Shown here piece by piece: positions 41,460 through 51,300 of a stretch of 64,000 bases of DNA (position 1 is its first letter; each line of letters starts with the position of its first letter). The notes beneath the pieces were generated by a model. The model saw only the letters and a list, made by a program, of their open reading frames with translations, had not been told where the DNA came from and made no database searches. This stretch comes from Acidobacteriota bacterium (GTDB lineage: Bacteria > Acidobacteriota > Blastocatellia > RBC074): NCBI GenBank assembly GCA_016196035.1, contig JACPYM010000113.1, positions 1 to 64,000 of the forward strand. Reading direction: 5' to 3'. A program made the translations under genes and the position numbers.

Positions 41460-41894
41460 CTAGTTTTCCCCTTTCACTTTACGGCGGATGCTCTGCGCCA
41501 TTGCATCGAAGCGGCCCGCCGCGCGCACATACAGCGCCGCGATGCCCCAGGCCATGAAAAATTGCGAGAGCGCGAACAGGTAGGCGACGTTAATGACGCC
41601 CAGCACGCGCCGGCTCATCAGCCCCGGCGCGTAACCCACCAGCACCGGCAGCGCAAAGTAATAGACCACGAAAAAGATCGTCGCCGGGATGATGAATTTG
41701 CGCTTCGCCGCGACCAGCCGCTTGAATTCATCAAGAGCCGCGACGCGCTCCCAATCGGCCACGTCAATGTCTTCGTCAGCGGTTAATTCGTGCGCGGGTT
41801 TGTGCTGCCGACCCAGCGGGGCCACGTCGGTGGCCGCACCTGCACTTGGGGTAAGGTCTTCTTCGGATAAGCCGAAGCGTTTTTCCTGACTCAT
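41460..41894 (-). CDS. DUF485 family membrane protein (YjcH-like)
   Basis: This is a 144-residue protein from ATG 41894, with CAGGAG upstream. A longer frame begins at 41954 but lacks a ribosome binding site. The N-terminal 65 residues are soluble. DUF485 features follow: ALDEFKRLVAAKRKFIIPAT, then two membrane helices (IFFVVYYFALPVLVGYA and NVAYLFALSQFFMAWGIAAL). Homologues pair with ActP and are thought to assist the symporter. The gap to actP is three bases. Confidence 0.9.
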   Translation of the reverse strand: MSQEKRFGLSEEDLTPSAGAATDVAPLGRQHKPAHELTADEDIDVADWERVAALDEFKRLVAAKRKFIIPATIFFVVYYFALPVLVGYAPGLMSRRVLGVINVAYLFALSQFFMAWGIAALYVRAAGRFDAMAQSIRRKVKGEN

Positions 41895-42089
41895 CAAGAG
41901 GCTCCTGATTGGTGAAAGTGAAACTACTTTGGGTGCGGGAAGTTGATATTGCAAAATTCAACGTCAGCAACGCTCGTTGGCCGAACGATAGCGTTCATCG
42001 CGTAATTCCACAATCTCTTTGTGCCTGAGGCAGGCGGCTCGTCAGGGCTTTTGCCAAGTCGCCAGCGAGAGCGTTCAAACGGTTTGGCG

Positions 42090-42181
42090 GATTCCCGATT
42101 CCTGACTCCTGATTCACGACAAATTGAAAATCAGCCGATATTTTTTGCTTATCAGGAATCAGGAGTCAGGAATCGGGAGTC
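42090..42181. repeat. 26-bp inverted repeat with 40-base loop
   Basis: The arms at 42090-42115 and 42156-42181 (GATTCCCGATTCCTGACTCC type) are perfectly or nearly perfectly complementary. It lies between the DUF485 gene and the TonB receptor gene. It could form a strong hairpin or be a mobile-element remnant. Confidence 0.8.
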
Positions 42182-42250
42182 AGTCAAAGGTCTTTGGCGG
42201 ATGGTTTGTCGTTTTTGCCTATCAACTTGAGTGCTGGCAGGTTGAAAGAA

Positions 42251-42283
42251 GAGGGCAGCCGGACGAGTTGTCCGGCTGCCCTC
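42251..42283 (-). terminator. Intrinsic terminator of the TonB receptor gene
   Basis: A perfect 14-base stem, GAGGGCAGCCGGAC with GTCCGGCTGCCCTC, around a five-base loop is followed on the minus strand by TTCTTTC. It starts 28 bases beyond the receptor stop. Confidence 0.8.
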
Positions 42284-42310
42284 TGTTTGAGCGTGACGGC
42301 CCGCGCACGC

Positions 42311-45300
42311 TTAGAAGATCAGTTTCAACGCCAACTGCCCGATGCGCGGGTCAGCCGCGCCACGCGGATTGCCGAAGTCATTGCGGCGGGTCAGTGTGGG
42401 TGTCACACCTGCGGTGTTGACACCGGTGACGTTGTACAACTGACCGTTAACCAGGTTGCCGGGAATGTTGATGCGATTGAAGAGATTGAAAAACTCGGCG
42501 ATGAATTGCAGCCGGAATTTTTCGGTGATGAAGAAATTCTTCGTCGTGCGGAAATCGAAGGTGACGAAATGACCCTGGTAAAAGGAATTGCGTCCGAAGC
42601 CCGGTGCGCGATCCGAATTCCGGTTGCCGTCGTTGTTCAGGTCAACGTTCGCCGCCAGCCGCGCCGAAAAGGGCAGATTGCTGCTCGCCTGCAAAATGCC
42701 GCTCACTTCCCAACCGCCCAGCAGTTGGCGGGCCGGGCCAGTGCCTTTGAAATAATCCAGATTCCACAACCCGCTGACCACCACGCGATGCGGGACGTTG
42801 GCATTGCCGACGCCGCGTTCGTCGCTGAGCAGCGTGCTGTATTGCGCTTGCTTGGTATCATCGCCCGCGTTGGCCGTCACGACCGAAGTGGCATCCGGCG
42901 CGTCGTCAATCACCTTCGAGAACGTGTAGGCGAAAAGGTATTGATAATGCTTCGCGAAGCGTTTGTTGATCTGCAAGATCAGCGCGTTGTAGCTGGAATT
43001 GGCGTTGCTCTCGAATTCGGCAATGCGGCCAAAGCCAGTGATGGGCCGTGTCGGGCTGGCCGTGCCCGGATAACGCAGGAAGGTCGAGACAATGCCGCCG
43101 GAAATCGCTGAAGCCACGGGCACCGGCAGATTGATGTCGCGCGTGCGTTGCAAGTGACGGCCTTGTACGGAGAGATAGGACGCATTAACCGAGAGGTCGT
43201 TGGTCAAGCCGTATTCGACGCCCAGGCTGCCCTGCATCGTGTAAGGCTGTTGGTAGTTACGCTCGAAGACGAACAGGTTGAGTGCCGCCGGTTGTCCGCC
43301 GCGCGCCTGAATGTCGGCGAGACTGGCAAAGCGGAACGGATAAACGAGGCCGGTCGGATTAGTCAGCGTGACGCTGATCGAGTTCAAGCCGTTGTTGGAA
43401 TGCGCCGTGCCGAGCGCGATTGACGGCGTGCGGCCATAAAACAGGCCATAACCGCCACGCACGACCAGCCGGTCGTTCTTTGCCGGACTCCAGGCGAAAC
43501 CGAAGCGCGGGGCAAAGTTATTGTGATCGTTGTTATTCCGCGAGGTATCAATCCCAGCGGCGGTCAAGGCCGCGTTCGGATTGCGCGTTGGTCCCTGCTT
43601 CAACTGCTGCACGTCATAACGCAAGCCGAGGTTGATCGTCAGGCTTTTCTGGGCGCGCCAATCGTCCAGGGCAAAAAAGCCGTATTCGTCGAAGTTGGGA
43701 AAGGTCGTGAAACCCGTCGTGCCGTCGCCCGCGAAGGCTTGTGTGTAACTGGCGACGATGTTGTTGGTGAAATTGGCGTAGCTCGTGAAGGTGTAACCCG
43801 CGCCCTGGAAGCCGGGGAAGAAATTCTTGATGCGTTCGAAGTTGAGATCAGCGCCGCCCTTCAGGCTGTGCTGGCCTGCGATATAAGAGACGTTGTCAAT
43901 AAACTGGTACTTCTTCTCGGTGGTTTCGCGCGGGCTGAAATTGTTGCGCCCGATGGTGAGCGCCGCCTGGCCGCCGTTAGTAATGACGGCTTCGGGCGCG
44001 TCGGAATTCGCCAGACCAGGCTCGCGGTCGCGCGCGAGTTGCAGGCGGAATTCATTGAGCAAACGCGGCGTGAGGGTGGTGTTGAGCGTGACCGAGAATG
44101 AATCGGTCGTCACCAGACTGTTGCCGCTGTGTTCCTGCGCGACGTTCGCGCCGTTGCTTTCCAGATTGACGCCCGTGAATTTCTGCCGGTTGTAGCGGAA
44201 GCTCAGCCGATTCGCCGCTGTCAGTTGCCAGTCCGCCTTGGCCAAATAGACATCCTGATTGAATCCGCGCACATAGTTGTTCGCCAACGGCAGCAACCGA
44301 TTGCGGCCTGCGACCGAAGCCGGGTCTGTCGCGGTGGCGGCGGGCAGCACGTTAAGGATGTTGGGTTGCGTGTTGCGCTGCCCGTCGTAATTGAAGAAGA
44401 AGAACGCATGATCTTTCTTGATGGGGCCGCCCAGATTGCCGCCGAATTGGTGGAAGTGATACGGCGGTTTGTCGCGGCTGCCGACGATGCTCGACGTGGC
44501 GGAATCGAAACGGAAGCCGTTGGGAATCAGCGCCGGTCTGCCGCCGGTGAAGGTCTCCAACCCAGCATCGTAACGCAGACTGTTGGCGTTGAGCGAACGG
44601 TCGCGGAAGAACTCAAAGCCGGTGCCGTGAAAATCATTGCCGCCCGATTTGGTGATGACATTGATCGTGCCCCCGGCGGCGCGTCCGAATTCCGCCGAAA
44701 AGCTATTGGTGTTGACCTGGAATTCCTGCACGGCGTCCTGGCTGAACTGATAGGGCGCGCGGCCCGAACCTGTGCGTCCGAGCGATTGCCCGAAAAACAG
44801 ATTGTTGTTGTCTACGCCGTCAATCTGGATGCTGTTGAGCGTGCCTTTCTGTCCGCCGAACGAGAGGTCGCCGCCGCGCGGATCGCGCACCACGCCGGGC
44901 GTGAGCGTGACGAAGTCCAGAAAGTTGCGGCCATTGACGGGCAGGGAACTCACCTGCTTGGCGCCGACCGAACTGGCCACATTGGTGCGTGTGGTTTCGA
45001 CGACAGGTGCTTGCTCAATAATAGTAATGCTTTCGCTGCTCGCGCCCACGGTGAGTGCGACATCCAGATTGAGCTTTTGGCCCACGGTCAGCACGATGCT
45101 GCTGCGCTTGGCTTCGGTGAAATTGGGCGCGCTGACGCTCAGGTCATAAGTGCCCGGCTGCAAGGCCACGAAACGATAGACGCCTGAGCCATCGGTTTGC
45201 AGTTCGCGCGTGAGGCCGTTCTGTTGATTCTTAATGACGAGTTTGGCATTGGCGATGACCGCGCCTTGCGGGTCGGTGACCACGCCTTCGAGTGTGGCGG

Positions 45301-45412
45301 TGGCCGCTTGTTGCGCCCGCACAGGCGCAAAGACCGCCAGCGCCAGCAGCAGCGCGCCAAGCGCGGTTCTAAAGTAAGCAAAGGGATGACGATTTCGCAT
45401 AAACATAAACAT
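42311..45412 (-). CDS. TonB-dependent receptor, Oar-like, with carboxypeptidase-regulatory domain
   Basis: This is a 1033-residue outer-membrane protein. ATG 45412 is chosen because GAGAGG lies upstream and a signal peptide follows directly (FRTALGALLLALAVFAPVRA). Residues about 38-120 are a carboxypeptidase-regulatory-like domain (LEGVVTDPQGAVIANAKLVI). The plug region follows (QVSSLPVNGRNFLDFVTLTP, AVQEFQVNTNSFSAEFGRAA), then a long beta-barrel (ERIKNFFPGFQGAGYTF, LSVNASYLSVQGRHLQRT) ending in LALKLIF with a terminal aromatic. This Oar-type class is greatly expanded in Acidobacteriota. The substrate is unknown. Confidence 0.95.
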   Translation of the reverse strand: MFMFMRNRHPFAYFRTALGALLLALAVFAPVRAQQAATATLEGVVTDPQGAVIANAKLVIKNQQNGLTRELQTDGSGVYRFVALQPGTYDLSVSAPNFTEAKRSSIVLTVGQKLNLDVALTVGASSESITIIEQAPVVETTRTNVASSVGAKQVSSLPVNGRNFLDFVTLTPGVVRDPRGGDLSFGGQKGTLNSIQIDGVDNNNLFFGQSLGRTGSGRAPYQFSQDAVQEFQVNTNSFSAEFGRAAGGTINVITKSGGNDFHGTGFEFFRDRSLNANSLRYDAGLETFTGGRPALIPNGFRFDSATSSIVGSRDKPPYHFHQFGGNLGGPIKKDHAFFFFNYDGQRNTQPNILNVLPAATATDPASVAGRNRLLPLANNYVRGFNQDVYLAKADWQLTAANRLSFRYNRQKFTGVNLESNGANVAQEHSGNSLVTTDSFSVTLNTTLTPRLLNEFRLQLARDREPGLANSDAPEAVITNGGQAALTIGRNNFSPRETTEKKYQFIDNVSYIAGQHSLKGGADLNFERIKNFFPGFQGAGYTFTSYANFTNNIVASYTQAFAGDGTTGFTTFPNFDEYGFFALDDWRAQKSLTINLGLRYDVQQLKQGPTRNPNAALTAAGIDTSRNNNDHNNFAPRFGFAWSPAKNDRLVVRGGYGLFYGRTPSIALGTAHSNNGLNSISVTLTNPTGLVYPFRFASLADIQARGGQPAALNLFVFERNYQQPYTMQGSLGVEYGLTNDLSVNASYLSVQGRHLQRTRDINLPVPVASAISGGIVSTFLRYPGTASPTRPITGFGRIAEFESNANSSYNALILQINKRFAKHYQYLFAYTFSKVIDDAPDATSVVTANAGDDTKQAQYSTLLSDERGVGNANVPHRVVVSGLWNLDYFKGTGPARQLLGGWEVSGILQASSNLPFSARLAANVDLNNDGNRNSDRAPGFGRNSFYQGHFVTFDFRTTKNFFITEKFRLQFIAEFFNLFNRINIPGNLVNGQLYNVTGVNTAGVTPTLTRRNDFGNPRGAADPRIGQLALKLIF

Positions 45413-46000
45413 GGATTCCTCTCTCCTCAGTTGATGCCAGGACAGGCAAGACAGCGTCGCCTGTGCGGGCAGGTTAGGATAGGTAACCAGAGCGTGCCGC
45501 TCTGAGTGTAAGTTTGCGGCGCAAAGTGCCAATGATTGATGAACTTTTTCCCGGCAAGGCTAGTCTTAAGCGAGCTTGTAAGATTGATGTTTATCGCTTT
45601 CAGTAGTAGGCCAGGATGCTACTGCATCGTTTTGGCAATGGCAAATCGCCGGACGACGGTGCGGCGCGGGCCGTCGGGGGCAGGCTTGTTGAGGTGCGGA
45701 ACGCTACCAGAAACGGCCTCTGATCGTTCTCAACCGGCCGCCGCCTTGACACTCGCGGAAAGACCCGCTTAGATAGGCAGCGAATCGTCATAGCCCCCTG
45801 AGATACAGCAACTTTCTTAATTGACATGGCCGGTCGGCGTGATCGGCGAGTGCGGTTTGCGCAGCGGTTGGCCTGCGGGTGCTTGCAAATCTTCCATTGT
45901 TACAGACATTGTTACAGGGCAATCAATACCATAGCCAAAGCTGTGCGGCGCGCGCAATATCAAACGTGGCAGCGACAGACTGTCAACAGGAGACCAGTAA
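45413..46000. other. Divergent intergenic region
   Basis: It holds the upstream regions of the TonB receptor (minus) and the TIGR03437-type gene (plus). I see no supported gene or clear regulatory motif in the roughly 590 bases. Confidence 0.5.
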
Positions 46001-47731
46001 ATGAAACTCAACTCGAAACCAATCTATTTGCCGATTTATCCGGCGAAGCTGTCCGCAAGGGCGGCTGGCTTGCTCGCGCTGCTGGCAGTTGCGACGGGTG
46101 CTTTCCTTTTCAGGGCCGGGCTGCTGGCGCCCGTCGCGGCGCAACAGGCGCAAGTGGCGGTGCTCAACGCCGCCAGCTTTAACCCCGATCGCCGCATTGC
46201 CCCGGATTCACTGGCGGCGGCCTTCGGACAGTTTGTCACGCAGAACAATCAAAATTTTAGCGCACCTGCTGGCGTGTTGCCGCTGCCGACGACGTTGGGC
46301 GGCGTGCAATTGCGTATTAACGGCGTGAGTGCGGGTTTGCTCTTTGTCGGCACACAGCAGCTTAACTTCCAGGTGCCGCCCGCATTGACCGATGCGCCGA
46401 GCGCCACGGTGACGGTGACGAATTCGGACAACTCGACGCGCACGGGCACCGTCACGGTACAACGCGCCGCGCCGGGCCTCTTTTCGGCGGCGGCCAACGG
46501 GCAAGGCGTCGGCGTGGCGCTGACCACGTTTGATGGCGTGACCTACCAATCCGTTTTTAATCCCGGCAATCCGCCGACTGAACGCGATGTGGACGCCGGT
46601 ACGCCGCAGCGCCGCAATGTGCTGGTGTTGTTCGGCACGGGGCTGAAACTGGTCGGCAAGCAAAACATCGGAGTGACTTTGCAAGGCGTGCCTTTGCAGG
46701 TGGATTTTGTCGGCGCGGTCGGCGGGCTGGCGGGCTTGGATCAGATCAACGCCTTTCTGCCGCCTGAAGCAGCGGGCCTGGGATCGGTGGACATTCAAGT
46801 GAACGCCACGATCCCAAGTGACAGCGCGTTGCAACGCTCGAATAAGACCACCATTAGAATGGGCGGGCAATTGCCGCTGATCCGTGTGCTGCCGATTACC
46901 GTGAACACGCCCGTGGATGGCGAGTTGACGGCGGATGACCAGATTCAACAACTTAATGACGGCACGAAGCGGACGTATTTCTTCGACGCCTATCGCTTCA
47001 CGACCACGCAAGCGAATACCACGGTCGCCATTGATATGCGTGTGCGCGGTAATTCGACCGTTGACCCAGCCGTGTTGCTTTATCGCGTCAATAACGGCTC
47101 GCTGGCCTTCTTTGGCGAAGACGACCAATCGGGCGGGTATGGCAATGGCAGCATCGTCAATAACAATGCGCTTTATTTTGCCGTGTTGCCGACGCCGGGC
47201 GATTACGTGATCTTTGCGACCAGCGCCAATGAACAACCGGACGGCTTGGGTACGTATACCTTGCGCTTGCGCGACAATGTCATTACCCAAACCAGCTATG
47301 GTTCAACCGTGAACGGCACGATTGCGACCACCGATGTGCAAACTGCGGCGGGCACCTATCTGAAAGCGTATTGGTTCTCGGCGGCCGCCAATGACAACGT
47401 TGATGTGCGCTTGAATGCGACGGCTTTCGACGCCTTTCTGATTTTGCAGGCGAATGAAGGCGGCTTGCCGATTGCCAGTGACGATAATGGTGGCGGCGGC
47501 ACGAACTCGCGCATTCAGCGCCGCTTGGGCACAGAAGGCATTTATGTTTTACTCGCCACGCCCTACGAGCCGAATCGAACGGGTGCCTTCACGCTCATCA
47601 CCAACCGGGTCTCCAGTCTGACCGAAGAGGAGACGCCGGTGGCCGGCCCGCAGCGCGGCTTGCACGACACGCGCGGCGAGTTGCGCCCCCGCATGACCGG
47701 CCGCAGCGGTGCGCGCGTGATTGAACAATAA
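46001..47731 (+). CDS. Secreted protein with Solibacter-type TIGR03437 domain and PPC-like repeats
   Basis: This is a 576-residue protein. AGGAG lies eight bases before the ATG. The signal region covers residues 18-48 (LSARAAGLLALLAVATGAFL). The segment about 50-270 is the Acidobacteriota-specific TIGR03437-like domain: VLNAASFNPDRRIAPDSLAA, QLNFQVPPALTD, VLVLFGTGLKLVGKQNI and GLAGLDQINAFLPPEAAGLG. Two PPC-like beta domains follow (YFFDAYRFTTTQANTTVAID and YLKAYWFSAAANDNVDVRLN). It is probably extracellular, of unknown function, and is strong evidence for the host phylum. Confidence 0.88.
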   Translation: MKLNSKPIYLPIYPAKLSARAAGLLALLAVATGAFLFRAGLLAPVAAQQAQVAVLNAASFNPDRRIAPDSLAAAFGQFVTQNNQNFSAPAGVLPLPTTLGGVQLRINGVSAGLLFVGTQQLNFQVPPALTDAPSATVTVTNSDNSTRTGTVTVQRAAPGLFSAAANGQGVGVALTTFDGVTYQSVFNPGNPPTERDVDAGTPQRRNVLVLFGTGLKLVGKQNIGVTLQGVPLQVDFVGAVGGLAGLDQINAFLPPEAAGLGSVDIQVNATIPSDSALQRSNKTTIRMGGQLPLIRVLPITVNTPVDGELTADDQIQQLNDGTKRTYFFDAYRFTTTQANTTVAIDMRVRGNSTVDPAVLLYRVNNGSLAFFGEDDQSGGYGNGSIVNNNALYFAVLPTPGDYVIFATSANEQPDGLGTYTLRLRDNVITQTSYGSTVNGTIATTDVQTAAGTYLKAYWFSAAANDNVDVRLNATAFDAFLILQANEGGLPIASDDNGGGGTNSRIQRRLGTEGIYVLLATPYEPNRTGAFTLITNRVSSLTEEETPVAGPQRGLHDTRGELRPRMTGRSGARVIEQ

Positions 47732-47782
47732 GCGTAACGGCGTCCCTGACGTTGGAAAGGGACGACCCACACGCACAAGTGG

Positions 47783-47862
47783 GGAAAGAGCATGGCGTAT
47801 GGGTGCAGGCTTTTAAGCAGCGCCCAAGGCTGCTTTGAGAAAGCAACGCCATGCTCTTTTCC
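47783..47862 (+). terminator. Intrinsic terminator after the TIGR03437-type gene
   Basis: The arms GGAAAGAGCATGGCGT and AACGCCATGCTCTTTTCC pair around a loop of about 45 bases, and the second arm runs into CTTTTCCGTTTTCC. The position suits termination of the upstream plus-strand gene. Confidence 0.65.
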
Positions 47863-47905
47863 GTTTTCCCGGTGACGGCCAAGACCTGCTTGACCAGGCC
47901 TGTTG

Positions 47906-48703
47906 ATGATTTCTCAAACGATAACCCTCGTCATCGTCTTAGGAGCCTTGGCCCAAAACGCCAAGGCCACACCTGGCGCGGGTTCGCTCAGCGCCATTTT
48001 GCTCAGCGGTTTTTTGGTCGGCCTGTTGCACGCGCTGGACGCCGATCATCTGGCGGCCGTCTCGACGTTGGTCAGCGAGCGCCGCAGCCTGTTGAGTTCT
48101 TCGTTGATCGGCGGCTGGTGGGGGTTGGGGCATACGCTGTCGTTGTTGCTGGCCGGCGCGGCCGTCATCTTATTGCAGGTTCAAATCAGCCCGCGGTTGG
48201 AACAAACCTTTGAATTCGGGGTCGCGCTGATGTTGATCACGCTGGGCGCAAACGTGCTCTACAAATTATACAAAGGCGGGCAACTGCACGTGCACGTTCA
48301 TACGCACGGCGCGCGTCAGCATATTCATCCGCACTTGCATGCGCCGGCGACAACGGCTGAACCGCAATCACAGCCACAATCACATCACGGCCTTAGATTG
48401 GGCGCGCGCCCGCTGCTGATCGGCATGGTGCATGGTTTGGCGGGGAGCGCCGGGTTGTTTTTATTGGGTGTGGCGGCGATTCAGTCGGTGGTGGGGAAAT
48501 TCGCCTACATCGTTGTGTTTGGCGTTGGTTCGATTGGCGGCATGATGCTGATGAGTTCGCTGTTAAGCCTGCCTGCGTATTTGGCAGTGGCGCGTTACAC
48601 TCGTGCCTATCGCGCGGTGCGGTTGCTGGCGGGTTGTTTCAGCTTCGGGTTCGGCTTGTGGCTGGCCTATGAAATCGGGATCGGCAAGGGGCTGTTGCGC
48701 TAA
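47906..48703 (+). CDS. Nickel/cobalt transporter family membrane protein
   Basis: This is a 265-residue protein from ATG 47906. The helix with LHALDADHLAAVSTLVSE carries the HAxDADH-type metal-binding motif of NiCoT/UreH-like permeases. A second HGLAGSAGLFLLG motif comes later. Six or so membrane helices are predicted. A central cytoplasmic or periplasmic loop is histidine-rich (HVHVHTHGARQHIHPHLHA), as expected for Ni or Co binding. No urease or hydrogenase genes are nearby, so the metal and use are uncertain. Confidence 0.85.
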   Translation: MISQTITLVIVLGALAQNAKATPGAGSLSAILLSGFLVGLLHALDADHLAAVSTLVSERRSLLSSSLIGGWWGLGHTLSLLLAGAAVILLQVQISPRLEQTFEFGVALMLITLGANVLYKLYKGGQLHVHVHTHGARQHIHPHLHAPATTAEPQSQPQSHHGLRLGARPLLIGMVHGLAGSAGLFLLGVAAIQSVVGKFAYIVVFGVGSIGGMMLMSSLLSLPAYLAVARYTRAYRAVRLLAGCFSFGFGLWLAYEIGIGKGLLR

Positions 48704-48721
48704 TCAAAGCGAGGAAAATCA

Positions 48722-49816
48722 ATGCGTCAACGAATGGTTATTCTGCTGTGTCTGTGCTGCGTGGCAAGCTGGCCAGCCACCTGCTTAGTGCGTGCGCAAA
48801 CAACGCCCGCGCCGGTCGAGGGCGATTATGTAGCGCGCGACTTCCGCTTTGAGAGCGGCGAGACCTTGCCCGCCTTGCAATTGCATTACCGCACGCTGGG
48901 CCAGCCCCTAAAAAATGCGGCAGGCCAAGTGCGCAATGCCGTCTTGGTTATGCACGGCACGACTGGCGCGGGATCAGGCTTTCTGTCGCCCTCGTTCGCG
49001 GGCGTGCTCTTCGGCGCGGGGCAACTGCTCGACGCCAGTAAGTATTTCATCATCCTGCCCGATGCTATCGGCCACGGAAAATCGTCGAAGCCCAGCGATG
49101 GCTTGCACGCTAAATTCCCGCACTACAATTACAACGACATGGTGACGGCGGACTATCGCCTGTTGACGGAAAAGCTCGGCGTCAATCATCTGCGGTTGGT
49201 GATGGGGACTTCGATGGGCGGGATGCATACCTGGGTTTGGGGCGAAAAGTATCCTGATTTTATGGACGCGCTGCTGCCGCTCGCCAGCCTGCCCGTGGCG
49301 ATTGCGGGCCGCAACCGGTTCATGCGGCGCATGGTCATTGATTCGATCAAAGGCGATCCCGATTGGCAAAACGGCGAATACAAAACGCAACCCGTGCGTG
49401 GGCTGACGGCGGCGATTTATACGCTGATGTGGATGGTCAGCACGCCGCTGCAACAATACAAACAGGCGCCGACACGCGAGGCCGCCGACAAACTCTTCGA
49501 CAATCAGGTGCGTTCCTACCTTAGTCGTATGGATGCCAATGACATGCTTTACGCCTATGACTCGTCGCGCGATTACGACCCCGCGCCCAAACTCGAAACG
49601 ATTCAGGCACCGCTCGTAGCGATCAATTCCGCCGACGATCAAGTCAATCCGCCCGAACTCGGCGTCGCCGAACGCGAGATCAAACGGGTGCAGCGTGGCC
49701 GCTTCATCCTCATTCCCATCAGCGACCAGACGCGCGGGCACGGTACACATTCGCTGCCGGCGTTATGGCAGCAGCATCTGGCAGCGTTATTGAAAGAATC
49801 AGAACACCCTGAATGA
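48722..49816 (+). CDS. Secreted alpha/beta hydrolase, homoserine acetyltransferase (MetX)-like
   Basis: This is a 364-residue protein with a signal peptide (residues 5-26, VILLCLCCVASWPATCLVRA). It has the MetX-like alpha/beta fold: FESGETLPALQLHYRTLGQP, AVLVMHGTTGAGSGF, the nucleophile elbow GTSMGGMH, the acid in INSADDQVNPPE, and the catalytic His in GHGTHSLPALW. True MetX is cytoplasmic, so an exported member probably hydrolyses or transfers another acyl group. It overlaps the downstream glycosyltransferase start by four bases. Confidence 0.88.
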   Translation: MRQRMVILLCLCCVASWPATCLVRAQTTPAPVEGDYVARDFRFESGETLPALQLHYRTLGQPLKNAAGQVRNAVLVMHGTTGAGSGFLSPSFAGVLFGAGQLLDASKYFIILPDAIGHGKSSKPSDGLHAKFPHYNYNDMVTADYRLLTEKLGVNHLRLVMGTSMGGMHTWVWGEKYPDFMDALLPLASLPVAIAGRNRFMRRMVIDSIKGDPDWQNGEYKTQPVRGLTAAIYTLMWMVSTPLQQYKQAPTREAADKLFDNQVRSYLSRMDANDMLYAYDSSRDYDPAPKLETIQAPLVAINSADDQVNPPELGVAEREIKRVQRGRFILIPISDQTRGHGTHSLPALWQQHLAALLKESEHPE

Positions 49817-51300
49817 AACGCCTTACCCTCGCAATCGCAAACGTCAACGTTGCACCACAAGCGCAAGAATTGGCGGCCTGGCCGGCGCATCCGCTGGTCG
49901 AGCGTATTCTTTGGTTGCGCCAGCCAACCGCGCCGCCCGCGCCCGCCGGCACCCAAGAGTTAATTACCGACAGCTATTTTTCCGGCCCGCTCATCAATAA
50001 ACTGCTGGCGCTATGCCGCACTGATTATCTGTTGTTGCTGTTGCCGGGCGGCGCGGTTGAACTGGGCGCGCGCGCTTTGGAGCGGCTGGTGCAAGTCGCT
50101 GATGACACCGAAGCCGGGTTGCTTTACAGCGACTATCGCGAACGCCAGGGCGTGGAAATCAGCGAGCATCCGCTCATTGATTATCAAACGGGCAGTCTGC
50201 GCGACAACTTCGATTTCGGCGCGCTGCTGCTGCTCTCGCGCCAGGCCGCGCAGGTCAGTTTGCAGGAATACGGGGCCGTGCCTGACAGCGTGCGCTGGGG
50301 CGGCCTGTATGACCTGCGGCTCAAGCTCTCCACTGATTTCGATGTAGTGCGTGTGCCCGAACCGCTTTACACGCGCGCGGCGGTGGACACACGGGCGAGC
50401 GGCGAAAAGTTGTTTGATTATGTTGACCCGCGCCAGCGCGAATACCAGCTTGAGATGGAGCGCCTCGCCACCGAACACTTGCAACGCATTAACGCCTGGC
50501 TCGCGCCTGAATTTGTCGCCGTGCCCGAAGCTGACGAAGCCTTTCCGGTCAAAGCCAGCATCATCATTCCCGTGCGCAATCGCGCCAAAACGATTGCCGA
50601 GGCCATGCGCAGCGCTTTGACGCAGCAAGCCGATTTCGACTTCAACGTCATCGTCGTGGATAACCACTCCACCGACGGCACGACCGAGTTGTTGCGCGCA
50701 CAGGCGGCTGATAACGGGTCACTGATTCATCTCATTCCCACCCACACCGATTTGGGCATTGGCGGTTGTTGGAACGAAGCGCTCTATGCGGCGCACTGCG
50801 GACGCTACGCCGTGCAGCTTGATTCCGACGACATCTATGCGGGGGCGGATACCCTGGCGCGCATTGTGGCGGAATTTGAGCGCGGCCCGTATGCGATGGT
50901 CATCGGGTCGTACACGATTGTGGATTTCGACCTTAACGAATTGCCGCCCGGATTGATTGATCACCGCGAATGGACGCGCGCGAACGGGCGCAACAACGCG
51001 TTGCGCATCAACGGGCTGGGTGCGCCACGCGCCTTTGATGTTTCGGTCTTGCGCCAAATCGGTTTGCCGAATGTGAGCTATGGCGAAGATTACGCCGTAG
51101 CCTTGCGGCTCAGCCGCACGTATGAAATTGGCCGCATCTACGACTCGCTTTATTTTGCGCGGCGCTGGTCAGGCAATTCCGACAGCGCTCTGCCGCTGGC
51201 GACGGCGAACCGCTACGACAGCTATAAAGATCATCTGCGCACCGTCGAGATCGAAGCCCGGCGGCAATTCAATGCCAAGGCGGGCTTGCGGCAAACATGA
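49813..51300 (+). CDS. Family 2 glycosyltransferase with duplicated N-terminal region
   Basis: This is a 495-residue protein. The C-terminal domain (about 245-490) is a GT2 catalytic domain: ASIIIPVRNRAKTIAEAMRS, NVIVVDNHSTDGTTELL, and the DxD-type metal site DSDD (337-340). The N-terminal 230 residues look like a degenerate second GT-A domain (DYLLLLLPGGAVELGARALE, GLLYSDYRERQG). Coupling by ATGA overlaps both upstream and downstream places it in an operon with the DUF4922 and SpoIID genes, suggesting envelope glycan work. Confidence 0.88.
   Translation: MKRLTLAIANVNVAPQAQELAAWPAHPLVERILWLRQPTAPPAPAGTQELITDSYFSGPLINKLLALCRTDYLLLLLPGGAVELGARALERLVQVADDTEAGLLYSDYRERQGVEISEHPLIDYQTGSLRDNFDFGALLLLSRQAAQVSLQEYGAVPDSVRWGGLYDLRLKLSTDFDVVRVPEPLYTRAAVDTRASGEKLFDYVDPRQREYQLEMERLATEHLQRINAWLAPEFVAVPEADEAFPVKASIIIPVRNRAKTIAEAMRSALTQQADFDFNVIVVDNHSTDGTTELLRAQAADNGSLIHLIPTHTDLGIGGCWNEALYAAHCGRYAVQLDSDDIYAGADTLARIVAEFERGPYAMVIGSYTIVDFDLNELPPGLIDHREWTRANGRNNALRINGLGAPRAFDVSVLRQIGLPNVSYGEDYAVALRLSRTYEIGRIYDSLYFARRWSGNSDSALPLATANRYDSYKDHLRTVEIEARRQFNAKAGLRQT

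Noticed and set aside
44129-45187. A 352-residue plus-strand open frame, with another at 42194-43111
   Set aside because: Both are antisense to the TonB receptor gene and lack any protein-family features.
47783-47862. Riboswitch upstream of the nickel/cobalt transporter
   Set aside because: The structure is a simple long hairpin running into T-rich sequence; no NiCo or cobalamin riboswitch core was recognised.
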